A DNA stretch of 53,133 nt from Chlorobiota bacterium (GTDB taxonomy: Bacteria; Bacteroidota; Bacteroidia; Bacteroidales; F082): contig JAUVKF010000012.1 of assembly GCA_030596395.1 (NCBI GenBank), forward strand, positions 1 through 53,133, written 5' to 3'. Each line of letters starts with the position of its first letter. Within the stretch, counting starts at the first letter, position 1. The position numbers and the translations under genes are program-made. The notes beneath the pieces are model-generated. The model had not been told where the DNA came from. It saw only the letters and a program-made list of their open reading frames with translations, and ran no database searches. Below are positions 34,100-41,650 of this stretch, one piece after another.

Positions 34100-34780
34100 A
34101 TGGATTATAACAATTTCAGGATCCTCCTAGTTGATGATGAGGTGGACATCCTTGAGTTTTTAGGATACAACCTCCGAAAAGAAGGTTTTCAGGTAAGCAC
34201 AGCAAATAATGGACAGTCGGCAATTGAAAAAGCCCAAAAAGAAATTCCACACCTGATCATAATGGATGTTATGATGCCTGAAATGGATGGTATAACTGCC
34301 GTAAAGGAAATCAGGAAAATAACAGCATTAAATGAAACATTGATCGTTTTTTTAACGGCAAGGGCAGAAGATCACTCTCAAATTTCGGGTTTTGAGGCAG
34401 GTGCCGATGACTATGTCACAAAACCTATAAAGATCAAGGTGCTGGTCAGTCGCGTAATTGCCTTGCTCAAAAGGTCTTTGAGAACAGACATTAAATCGGT
34501 GATTGAGGTTAATAACCTCATTATAGATGAAAACCGATATGTTATTATTAAGGAAGGAAATGAAATGACACTGCCGAAAAAAGAGTTTAAACTTTTAAAG
34601 CTTCTCGCCTCCTCACCCAATAAAGTATTCAGTCGCGATGAAATATTTTCGCGAGTGTGGGGCGATGATGTAATTGTTGGCAACCGCACCATTGATGTAC
34701 ATGTTAGAAAAATCCGTGAGAAAATCGGACTCGAAAATATCAAAACCATTAAAGGCGTTGGATATAAATTTGATGCCTGA
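34100..34780 (+). CDS. OmpR/PhoB-family response regulator
   Basis: The 226-residue protein has a receiver domain (residues 6-120) with acidic pocket D12/D13, phospho-acceptor D56 in IIMDVMMPEMDG, and K108 in DDYVTKP. It has a winged-helix DNA-binding domain (about 130-224) ending in RTIDVHVRKIREKIG and TIKGVGYKFDA. It lies directly upstream of its histidine kinase gene, with an 8-bp overlap. The pair resembles PhoB/PhoR of phosphate control and is common in Bacteroidetes. The signal and targets are not deducible from this window, because no phosphate-uptake genes are close. Confidence 0.94.
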   Translation: MDYNNFRILLVDDEVDILEFLGYNLRKEGFQVSTANNGQSAIEKAQKEIPHLIIMDVMMPEMDGITAVKEIRKITALNETLIVFLTARAEDHSQISGFEAGADDYVTKPIKIKVLVSRVIALLKRSLRTDIKSVIEVNNLIIDENRYVIIKEGNEMTLPKKEFKLLKLLASSPNKVFSRDEIFSRVWGDDVIVGNRTIDVHVRKIREKIGLENIKTIKGVGYKFDA

Positions 34781-35843
34781 TTCAACACCATTTATGTCAA
34801 CATCAAAACCAGAAAGTATAGCAATTATTGATGCAGTAATTATTACAGCCATAGCAACTTTATTGTATGTACTGTTCATGCTTCTCGTTTCTACACCTGA
34901 TTTCCTTACCCTTTTAATATTTGTTCCTGCGATTTTTATCACATCTTACTTTATCATAAAATATTCCATCAACAGGTTTATTTACAGCAAGATCAAAATA
35001 ATTTATCGAACCATCGGCAAACAAAAAACGAAACCTAAATCAAAACCTTCACAGGGAAAAAGCGAAGATGATGTACTTGAGATCGTAAATCAGGCAGTGC
35101 TGGAATGGAGTGAAGAGCAGAAGAAAGAAGTAGCTGAGCTGAAAAAAATGGCCGAATACCGGAGAGAATTTATAGGTAATGTATCTCACGAATTGAAAAC
35201 GCCCATATTCAATATTCAGGGTTATATTTTAACCTTGCTGGATGGAGGCTTGCACGATAATGAGATCAATGTAAAATTTTTACGGCGGGCAAAGAAAAGC
35301 GTGAATCGATTAATCGCTGTTGTTGAGGATCTTGAAGAGATATCGAAATTCGAATCAGGAGTATCAATATTAAATACCGAGACATTCGACCTGAACGAGT
35401 TGACAAAGGAAGTAATTGAATTTATGGAAATGAAAGCCGGTAAATATAATTCAACAATTGAACGTATAACACCCGCTAATCATAATTACCCGGTAATAGC
35501 TGATAAAAAAAGGGTACGCCAGGTGCTGATAAATTTAATAGATAATGCGATTAAATATGGCGATTTGAAAAAGGGTAAAGTTCAAATTTCAATTTATGAT
35601 TTCCATGACTATTACCTCACTGAAATATCTGATAATGGAATGGGAATTCCGGAAGAGTTTTTGTTCAGGGTATTTGAGCGTTTTTTCAGGACTGACCAGG
35701 CAAGGTCGAGGAAAAAGGGCGGATCAGGTCTTGGGCTGGCTATAGTTAAGCATATCATTGAAGCGCATAATCAGAAAATATCGGTGCGAAATAATTCTGA
35801 TAAAGGAAGTACATTCTCTTTTTCACTGAAAAAAGCGAAATAA
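34773..35843 (+). CDS. membrane sensor histidine kinase (PhoR-like)
   Basis: The 356-residue protein has two transmembrane helices (about 16-40 and 43-64) with almost no periplasmic loop, so it probably senses the membrane or a partner. A helical linker with a coiled-coil segment (100-128) precedes the HisKA domain with H139 in NVSHELKTPIFNIQGY. The ATP-binding domain follows: N box LIDNAIKYG, G boxes ISDNGMGIP and GGSGLGLAIVKH. I choose the ATG at 34773 because it overlaps the regulator's stop. A longer reading would overlap the regulator gene by over 100 bp. An ATG eight codons later is also possible. Confidence 0.93.
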   Translation: MPDSTPFMSTSKPESIAIIDAVIITAIATLLYVLFMLLVSTPDFLTLLIFVPAIFITSYFIIKYSINRFIYSKIKIIYRTIGKQKTKPKSKPSQGKSEDDVLEIVNQAVLEWSEEQKKEVAELKKMAEYRREFIGNVSHELKTPIFNIQGYILTLLDGGLHDNEINVKFLRRAKKSVNRLIAVVEDLEEISKFESGVSILNTETFDLNELTKEVIEFMEMKAGKYNSTIERITPANHNYPVIADKKRVRQVLINLIDNAIKYGDLKKGKVQISIYDFHDYYLTEISDNGMGIPEEFLFRVFERFFRTDQARSRKKGGSGLGLAIVKHIIEAHNQKISVRNNSDKGSTFSFSLKKAK

Positions 35844-35877
35844 TATTAGCTGAAACCTTTACAAAACATAAAAAAAC

Positions 35878-35962
35878 TGTCATTCTGAACGGAATGAAAT
35901 GCAGTGAAGAATCTTTACCAGGTTTAGTTTCATAAAGATACTTCACTTCGTTCAGTATGACA
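35878..35962. repeat. 85-bp inverted repeat after the kinase gene
   Basis: The arms begin TGTCATTCTGAACGGAATGAA on the left; the right arm ends CTTCGTTCAGTATGACA. They pair over about 35 bp with some bulges and include GTGAAGAATCTT/AAGATACTTCAC. This type of repeat is, as I recall, widespread in Bacteroidetes genomes. It lies between the convergent kinase and prenyl synthase genes, and could also work as a transcription stop. Confidence 0.75.
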
Positions 35963-35992
35963 AAATAGGTACATTGCAAAGGTTTCTATTTA

Positions 35993-36967
35993 CTACTTTT
36001 TCCGGTCAATCGTATATTCGATAAGGTTTACAAGTGCTTCACGCGATTGATTTTCAGGAAAACTCCGCAGCAATTCAAGAGACTTATTTTTATACTCAAG
36101 CATTTTTTCCCTTGCATATTCAACACCACCCGAAAGATTGATTTGCTCAATTAACCAATTCACTTTAGCAGAGTCATCCTTGTCGCGTTTTATGGTATTA
36201 ATGATCTTTCTTTTTTCAGATGATGACGACTGGCTTAACAGGTAAATCAATGGAAGCGTCATCTTTTTTTCTTTGATGTCAATACCTGTGGGTTTTCCTG
36301 ATTTATTATCAACTTGCAGGTCGAACAGGTCGTCCCTTATCTGGAATGCCATGCCGGCGTATTCACCGATTAATCGCATTTTTTCAATTGCTTCTGAATC
36401 ATCATTGGCTGAAGCAGCACCAGCTGCAAAACACGATGCCAGCAATGAAGCGGTTTTTTTCCTGATGATTTTGTAATATATATCTTCACTGATATCCAGT
36501 TTTCGCGCTTTTTCCAATTGCAACAACTCACCTTCGCTCATGTCTTTCACAGCAGCTGAAACAATTTCCAACAAATCATATTTCTTGTTTTCAAGGGCAA
36601 GAAGCATGCCTCGTGATAACAAAAAATCCCCGGCCAACACGGCAATCTTATTTTTCCACAGGTAGTTTATCGAAAACCGTCCACGGCGTTGAAACGAATC
36701 ATCAACCACATCGTCATGTACCAGGGTAGCTGTGTGCATCAATTCGATTAATGTTGCAGCGATATAAGTTGAATGATTGATGTTATTAAACAGGCCGGCA
36801 CTGTATATTACAAATAATGGCCTCATCTGCTTGCCTTTGCTTTTCAGGATGTATCGCATGATGATATCCAGCAGCGGCACTTTTGACTTGACTGTTGATT
36901 TAAATAGTTTCTGAAAAGCCTTCAGCTCTTGTTCAACCGGTTTTTTTATTTCCTTCAGGCTGTGCAT
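35993..36967 (-). CDS. polyprenyl diphosphate synthase (long-chain type)
   Basis: The enzyme extends an allylic diphosphate with isopentenyl units, most likely making the side chain of menaquinone. The 324-residue protein has the first aspartate-rich motif DDVVD at 85-89 in LVHDDVVDDSFQRRG, GGVEYAREKML near the end, and the second motif in FQIRDDLFDL at about 213-217, with KGKQMRPLFVIYSAG at the N-terminus. These are the marks of trans-prenyl transferases of the IspB/octaprenyl group. Chain length cannot be read reliably. It is divergent from the radical SAM gene. Confidence 0.92.
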   Translation of the reverse strand: MHSLKEIKKPVEQELKAFQKLFKSTVKSKVPLLDIIMRYILKSKGKQMRPLFVIYSAGLFNNINHSTYIAATLIELMHTATLVHDDVVDDSFQRRGRFSINYLWKNKIAVLAGDFLLSRGMLLALENKKYDLLEIVSAAVKDMSEGELLQLEKARKLDISEDIYYKIIRKKTASLLASCFAAGAASANDDSEAIEKMRLIGEYAGMAFQIRDDLFDLQVDNKSGKPTGIDIKEKKMTLPLIYLLSQSSSSEKRKIINTIKRDKDDSAKVNWLIEQINLSGGVEYAREKMLEYKNKSLELLRSFPENQSREALVNLIEYTIDRKK

Positions 36968-36968
36968 A

Positions 36969-37001
36969 TTTGAATAAAGACCAAATTTAGAGCTAATTTT
37001 G
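36969..37001 (+). promoter_or_regulatory. promoter of the radical SAM gene
   Basis: TTTG at 36969-36972 and TAATTTTG at 36994-37001 are spaced by 21 bp, a full Bacteroidetes promoter. The ATG follows 14 bp after the -7 box, leaving a very short leader. Confidence 0.6.
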
Positions 37002-37015
37002 CAAAAACGATTTTG

Positions 37016-37795
37016 ATGTCCACTTTTTTATTCGACAAATTGGTATTTGGCCCGGTTTATAGCAGGCGGTTAGGTGTTTCGTTGGGAATAAACCTGTTGC
37101 CCAACGATAGCAAATATTGCAATTTCAATTGTATTTATTGTGAATGCGGATGGACGAAAAACGAAAAGGGTAAAAAATTAATATTGCCTGACAGGGAAAC
37201 ACTGAAAGAGATACTATCAGAAAAATTACAAAAACTTAGAGGTACGATAAACGAACCCGATGCCATCACATTTGCCGGTAATGGCGAACCAACTATCCAT
37301 CCCGATTTTTCCGGTATTATTGATGATACCATTAAAGTTCGGGACCAATATTCTCCGCATACGATTATAAGTGTACTTTCCAATGCAAGCATGTTGCACA
37401 AACCCAGGGTAGTTGATGCATTGATGAAAATCGAAAAAAACATTCTGAAACTTGACACCGGAATTGAAGGAACCTTCAACGCACTGAATCAGCCAAATGG
37501 TAATCTGGCGCTTCAAAAGGTTGTAGAGCACCTTGAGACCTTCAATGGAAAACTGATCATTCAGACCCTCTTTGTAAGAGGAAGTTATAACGGACATTAC
37601 ATCGACAACACTTCTGAAAAAGAGATGAATGCCTGGCTCCCCCTGATAAAAAAGATAAATCCCGAATATGTAATGATCTATCCCATTGACCGCGGTACAC
37701 CTGCAAAAGGTTTGGAAAAAATCTCTGAGGCGGAGCTTGACAAAATAGCGAGACGGGTTAAAAAAGAGGGGGTTAAGACAGAGGTTTATTATTAA
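37016..37795 (+). CDS. radical SAM protein (COG0731-like Fe-S oxidoreductase)
   Basis: The 259-residue protein has the radical SAM cluster motif at C35, C39 and C42 in YCNFNCIYCECGWT, preceded by FGPVYSRRLGVSLGINLLP. FAGNGEPTIHPDF is the usual SAM-binding GGE-like element. This combination of an N-terminal FGPVxSRRLG and CxxxCxxC is typical of the COG0731 group. The reaction is unknown. The C-terminal part (about 170-259) has no recognisable second cluster. The ATG at 37016 is preferred over a TTG one codon upstream. Confidence 0.9.
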   Translation: MSTFLFDKLVFGPVYSRRLGVSLGINLLPNDSKYCNFNCIYCECGWTKNEKGKKLILPDRETLKEILSEKLQKLRGTINEPDAITFAGNGEPTIHPDFSGIIDDTIKVRDQYSPHTIISVLSNASMLHKPRVVDALMKIEKNILKLDTGIEGTFNALNQPNGNLALQKVVEHLETFNGKLIIQTLFVRGSYNGHYIDNTSEKEMNAWLPLIKKINPEYVMIYPIDRGTPAKGLEKISEAELDKIARRVKKEGVKTEVYY

Positions 37796-37877
37796 TTCAG
37801 TTTAAAGAGGAGTTAATATTCCTCTATTATTGCATCTTATCTACCAATTCACTGTTGTCTTTGCAAATCAGAAAAAA

Positions 37878-37933
37878 TTCCATAAAATATATAGCATAAA
37901 ACATGTAACATAAATTATGTAGCATAAAATATG
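37878..37933. repeat. 14-bp tandem repeat, four units
   Basis: The units are TTCCATAAAATATA, TAGCATAAAACATG, TAACATAAATTATG and TAGCATAAAATATG, contiguous and without spacers. The consensus is TARCATAAAAYATG. Since there are no unique spacers it is not a CRISPR array. Confidence 0.8.
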
Positions 37934-37992
37934 AAATATTAATCCGCTTTTTTCCTCTGCCTCTGCCTCCTTTTCCTGTTTTCGCTTCTCCG

Positions 37993-38051
37993 TTGTTGGT
38001 GTCTCACCAACAAGTGTCTTCTTCTCTTCTCCGTTATTGGTGACTCACCAA
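37993..38051. repeat. pair of GTTGGTG palindromes
   Basis: 37993-38013 has perfect 9-bp arms TTGTTGGTG and CACCAACAA. 38037-38051 has arms TTGGTGA and TCACCAA. Each is preceded by TTCTCCGTT. They belong to the same family as 536-559 and 584-609. Confidence 0.7.
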
Positions 38052-38248
38052 CCCTTCTTGGCTCAAGTCTTCCAGCCTGGCTTTGCACGTTGGCGAGACT
38101 TGGGCCAAACTAGAAAACTTCTGAAAATCCAATTTTCAACCCGCTGAAAGCTAAAGCCCATTCAGCAGGTTTGCCCTGTATATAAACACAAGTTAGTTTT
38201 TCAATCCTTACGCCTTCGCTTCTGTCTTCGCCTTTCACACTATTTTAC

Positions 38249-38256
38249 TACTTTTG
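38249..38256 (+). promoter_or_regulatory. -7 box of trpS, almost abutting the start codon
   Basis: TACTTTTG matches TAnnTTTG exactly and ends 5 bp before the ATG. If used, the transcript would start at or next to the start codon. No -33 TTG is seen at the right distance. Confidence 0.5.
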
Positions 38257-38261
38257 CGCGC

Positions 38262-39269
38262 ATGGAAAAAAAGGCAATTGTATTAAGCGGAATACGCCCT
38301 ACCGGGAACCTGCACCTGGGTAATTATTTCGGAGCGGTAAAGAATTTCGTGAAGATGCAGGAAACCAATGAGTGTTACTTTTTCATTGCTGATTATCACA
38401 TGCTTACAACCCATCCCCATCCAAAAGATTTGCAGGGTAACGTAAGGAAGGTGATCATCGAATATTTGGCGGCAGGCCTCGACCCTGAAAAAGCCACAAT
38501 CTACCTGCAAAGTGATTTACCCGAAACAGCCGAACTTTATCTTTTTCTCAATATGAATGCCTATAAAGGAGAGCTGGAAAGGGTAACTACATTTAAAGAA
38601 AAAGCGCGGAAGCAACCCGATAATATCAATGCAGGCTTGCTGACATATCCAACACTGATGGCTGCTGATATCCTAATTCACAAATCGCACCTTGTGCCGG
38701 TTGGCAAAGACCAGGAGCAAAACCTTGAAATGACTCGTACTTTTGCCCGAAGGTTTAACCGCATGTACAAAGTTGATTATTTCCCCATTCCTCGTGCATT
38801 TAATTTCAGTGATGAACTGGTAAAAATACCCGGACTGGACGGCTCAGGAAAAATGGGCAAATCGGAAGGAGAGGGAAATGCAGTTTTCCTTGGGGAGGAT
38901 CCGAAATCCATTCAGAAAAAAGTTATGAGAGCAGTTACTGATAGTGGTCCAACAGAAATGAACCAGGAAAAACCTGAACCTATCCAGAATCTTTTTGATT
39001 TGATGAAAGTGGTTTCAACTGCAGATATTGTTCAATATTTTGATGATCAATACAACAATTGCACGATCCGGTATGGAGATTTAAAAAAACAGCTAGCCGA
39101 AGATATCATCACTTTTACATCACCTTTCCGCGACAGAATAAGAGAACTTTCTGCTGATAAAGCATATATAGATAAGGTCATCGAAATGAGTGCTGAAAAA
39201 GCCCGGGCAAGTGCTGTTCCAACTGTTCGGGGGGTCAGGGAAATAATTGGATTCAGAAAAATCTATTAA
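38262..39269 (+). CDS. trpS: tryptophanyl-tRNA synthetase
   Basis: TrpRS charges tRNA-Trp. The 335-residue class I enzyme starts MEKKAIVLSGIRPTGNLHLG, with the HIGH-type motif in GNLHLGNYFGAVKNF. It has the family's tryptophan pocket and ADILIHKSHLVPVGKDQEQN in the middle, and the KMSKS-type loop DGSGKMGKSEGEGN. It ends with the C-terminal helices around ELSADKAYIDKVIEMSAEKA. Length is normal for the bacterial type. It is preceded by a -7 box with little or no leader and followed by a palindromic repeat before hflX. Confidence 0.96.
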   Translation: MEKKAIVLSGIRPTGNLHLGNYFGAVKNFVKMQETNECYFFIADYHMLTTHPHPKDLQGNVRKVIIEYLAAGLDPEKATIYLQSDLPETAELYLFLNMNAYKGELERVTTFKEKARKQPDNINAGLLTYPTLMAADILIHKSHLVPVGKDQEQNLEMTRTFARRFNRMYKVDYFPIPRAFNFSDELVKIPGLDGSGKMGKSEGEGNAVFLGEDPKSIQKKVMRAVTDSGPTEMNQEKPEPIQNLFDLMKVVSTADIVQYFDDQYNNCTIRYGDLKKQLAEDIITFTSPFRDRIRELSADKAYIDKVIEMSAEKARASAVPTVRGVREIIGFRKIY

Positions 39270-39276
39270 ATACCGC

Positions 39277-39342
39277 TTCAAGTGTCCACCTTGAAGTTAC
39301 CAATATGATTATTTATCGGTTTTCAAGCGTGGACACTTGAAA
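39277..39342. repeat. inverted REP pair between trpS and hflX
   Basis: The left copy TTCAAGTGTCCACCTTGAAG and the right copy CAAGCGTGGACACTTGAAA are in opposite orientation, 33 bp apart. Their core, CAAGYGTCCACNTTG, resembles the RAYT-associated repeat near 13500 and 14345, so they may be mobilised by the same transposase. Confidence 0.65.
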
Positions 39343-39358
39343 CAGAATTGAAGAAGGG

Positions 39359-40555
39359 GTGATAGAACACCAGGTAAATATAAAAACAGAACCTGAAAAG
39401 GCAGTACTTGTTGGATTGATTACCAAACAACAGGATAAATTTAAGGTTGACGAATACCTTAATGAACTTGCATTTCTGGTTGATACTGCCGGAGGAATTC
39501 CCGTTCAGCGGTTTGTTCAGACATTGGATTATCCAAACCCAAAAACATACGTTGGTACCGGTAAACTGGAAGATATCAGGCAATACGTAAAAGCTGCCGA
39601 GATTGATATGGTGGTTTTTGATGATGAACTGGGCCCATCACAAATCAGGAATCTTGAAAAAGCGCTTGAGTGCAAAATCCTCGACCGGACAAACCTGATC
39701 CTCGATATTTTCGCCAAACGTGCGAAAACAGCACATGCTAAAGTGCAGGTAGAACTAGCACAGTACCAATACCTTTTACCTCGATTAACCCGAATGTGGA
39801 CCCACCTTGAAAGACAACGTGGGGGAATTGGTTTGAGAGGGCCCGGTGAAACGGAAATCGAGACTGACCGAAGAATTATCCGAGATAAGATTTCTTTGCT
39901 CAAGAAGAAACTTGTTCAGATTGACAAACAAAAAGCAACACAACGAAAAAACCGTGGCAAATTAGTCCGGGTTGCCCTGGTAGGATACACCAATGTCGGC
40001 AAGTCAACCCTGATGAACCTGTTAAGTAAATCTAACATTTTTGCTGAAAACAAACTTTTTGCGACTCTTGACACCACAGTCAGGAAAGTTGTGATTGAGA
40101 ACCTTCCTTTTTTGCTTTCAGATACTGTTGGTTTTATTCGAAAATTACCACACGATCTGGTTGAATCTTTCAAATCTACACTGGATGAGGTAAGAGAATC
40201 GGATATACTTATGCATGTGGTAGATATTTCACATCCTGAATTTGAGGACCAGATCAGGACGGTAAATGAAACACTTTCAGAGCTAGGTGTTGCTGAAAAA
40301 CCAGTTGTTATGGTTTTTAACAAAGTTGATGCATATACATTCGTCCCAAAAGAAGAAGATGACCTAACACCGGTAACCGAAGAAAATATGAGCCTGGATG
40401 AACTGAAAACCAGCTGGATGGCAAAAGATAATCATCCCTGCGTTTTCATTTCAGCATTAACCAAAGAAAATTTTGACCCCTTCAAAAAATTACTGTACGA
40501 TAATATTAGCCATGTTCATGCCATCCGATATCCATACAACGATTTTCTTTATTAA
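39359..40555 (+). CDS. hflX: ribosome-associated GTPase HflX
   Basis: HflX binds 50S subunits and helps split stalled ribosomes. The 398-residue protein has the HflX N-terminal domain (FVQTLDYPNPKTYVGTGKLE), the glycine-rich motif GGIGLRGPGETEIETDRR and a GTPase domain with G1 GYTNVGKSTLMNLL, G3 DTVGFIRKLPHDLVESF and G4 NKVD. Length is typical. The start is a GTG at 39359, preceded by GAAGAAGGG, one of the few ribosome-binding-site-like sequences in the window. The stop lies 6 bp before the next gene, an alpha/beta hydrolase, with which it is probably cotranscribed. Confidence 0.95.
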   Translation: MIEHQVNIKTEPEKAVLVGLITKQQDKFKVDEYLNELAFLVDTAGGIPVQRFVQTLDYPNPKTYVGTGKLEDIRQYVKAAEIDMVVFDDELGPSQIRNLEKALECKILDRTNLILDIFAKRAKTAHAKVQVELAQYQYLLPRLTRMWTHLERQRGGIGLRGPGETEIETDRRIIRDKISLLKKKLVQIDKQKATQRKNRGKLVRVALVGYTNVGKSTLMNLLSKSNIFAENKLFATLDTTVRKVVIENLPFLLSDTVGFIRKLPHDLVESFKSTLDEVRESDILMHVVDISHPEFEDQIRTVNETLSELGVAEKPVVMVFNKVDAYTFVPKEEDDLTPVTEENMSLDELKTSWMAKDNHPCVFISALTKENFDPFKKLLYDNISHVHAIRYPYNDFLY

Positions 40556-40561
40556 GCTGAT

Positions 40562-41419
40562 ATGATTGTATTATGGATCATCTTAATTGTTTTGTTCGTT
40601 TTTGTCATTTTTTTCAGGATGATGATCAAAGGTTTCAAAAATCCTGAACGAAAACATGAAAAAACACCTGGGGACGAAAACATTGATTATGAAGAAATCC
40701 ATATTAAAACCGGGAATAATAGTTCTTTATACGGCTGGTGGATTTTTAAGAAAAAGGAATACCCAACTATTATTCTTGTGCATGGCTGGGGTCGCAATGT
40801 AGAACGAATGATGCCCTATATTGTTAAGTTGAATCAGCAGCGGTTTAATTTACTGGCATTCGACTCGCGAAATCATGGAAATAGTGATAAGGAAAAACAT
40901 TCAACCATGAAAAAATTTGCCGAAGATATATCTGCTGCGGTTGATTTTATTTACAGCAGGAACAATTTTGCAAAACCTGAAATTGGTGTGGTCGGCCTAT
41001 CAATAGGCGGGGCTGCTGCTATTTATGCATCGGCACATGATAAACGGATAAAAAGTATTATTACTGTCGGAGCTTTTGCTAACCCGGTAGAAGTAATGAA
41101 ATTGCAAGTATCAAAACGACGTATTCCGTATTTTCCAATGGGCTGGTTGTTGATGAACTATTTGCAGTTGATTCTTGGCTTCAAATTTGAAGATATCGCT
41201 CCCGAAAATCACATTGCTAATTCAAATGCTAAAATCCTGTTAATTCATGGCAGGGAAGATGTGACAACCCCGTTATCAAATGCCAAAAGGCTGGAAATGA
41301 GATCAAATCATTACAGGGTCGAATTGTGGGCTATTCCAGGCAAAGGCCATTCAAATTGTCACCTGGCGGATGGTTTCTGGGAAAGAACTATTTCGTTTTT
41401 CACTCGTTCCTTAAACTAA
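40562..41419 (+). CDS. membrane-anchored alpha/beta hydrolase
   Basis: The 285-residue protein has an N-terminal hydrophobic helix (residues 3-19) and a cytoplasmic or periplasmic serine hydrolase domain. The oxyanion region ILVHGWGRN (71-79), nucleophile S147 in GLSIGG, acid D233 in HGREDVTTP and base H263 in GKGHSNC make a complete triad. This resembles the YqjL/FrsA-like and thioesterase-like hydrolases, but the substrate is unknown. It starts 6 bp after hflX. Confidence 0.88.
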   Translation: MIVLWIILIVLFVFVIFFRMMIKGFKNPERKHEKTPGDENIDYEEIHIKTGNNSSLYGWWIFKKKEYPTIILVHGWGRNVERMMPYIVKLNQQRFNLLAFDSRNHGNSDKEKHSTMKKFAEDISAAVDFIYSRNNFAKPEIGVVGLSIGGAAAIYASAHDKRIKSIITVGAFANPVEVMKLQVSKRRIPYFPMGWLLMNYLQLILGFKFEDIAPENHIANSNAKILLIHGREDVTTPLSNAKRLEMRSNHYRVELWAIPGKGHSNCHLADGFWERTISFFTRSLN

Positions 41420-41442
41420 GCTTTATCGTTTATCCAAAATTA

Positions 41443-41604
41443 AGAGACTATTTGGATTTTGTTTTTAGAATTTATTATGATGTATTTTTTGTTAGATCGA
41501 GGCATCCCGAGGCCTCGGGATAACGATGAGATGGCTAAAAAGACACATAAGAAAACTGAAGCCCGCCTGACCGGCTGGGCAGGAATAAATTCCAAACAGT
41601 CTCT
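41443..41604. repeat. 162-bp nested inverted repeat with perfect 18-bp central palindrome
   Basis: The outer arms are 41443-41460 and 41587-41604 (AGAGACTATTTGGATTTT against AGAGACTGTTTGGAATTT, 16 of 18). Inside lies the perfect palindrome ATCCCGAGGCCTCGGGAT at 41504-41521 and, further on, a GC-rich stretch (41566-41583). Its architecture parallels the element at 33029. Confidence 0.8.
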
Positions 41605-41650
41605 AAAGCCGGTAAATTTTTAATTTCGCATTATTGAACTACTCCCAAAG

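Larger units (their letters stand above)
37796..38261. other. 466-bp spacer crowded with short repeats
   Basis: There is no gene here. In order it contains a small hairpin (37806-37825, AGAGGA/TCCTCT), a 14-bp tandem array (37878-37933), a C/T-rich tract (about 37944-37992), two GTTGGTG palindromes (37993-38013 and 38037-38051), an inverted pair GGCTCAAGTCT/AGACTTGGGCC (38059-38106), a hairpin CCGCTGAA/TTCAGCAGG (about 38140-38170), and a second C/T-rich tract up to 38240. The trpS -7 box follows. Confidence 0.65.

Noticed and set aside
37878-37933. Possible CRISPR array
   Set aside because: The 14-bp units are contiguous with no unique spacers, and no cas genes are near.
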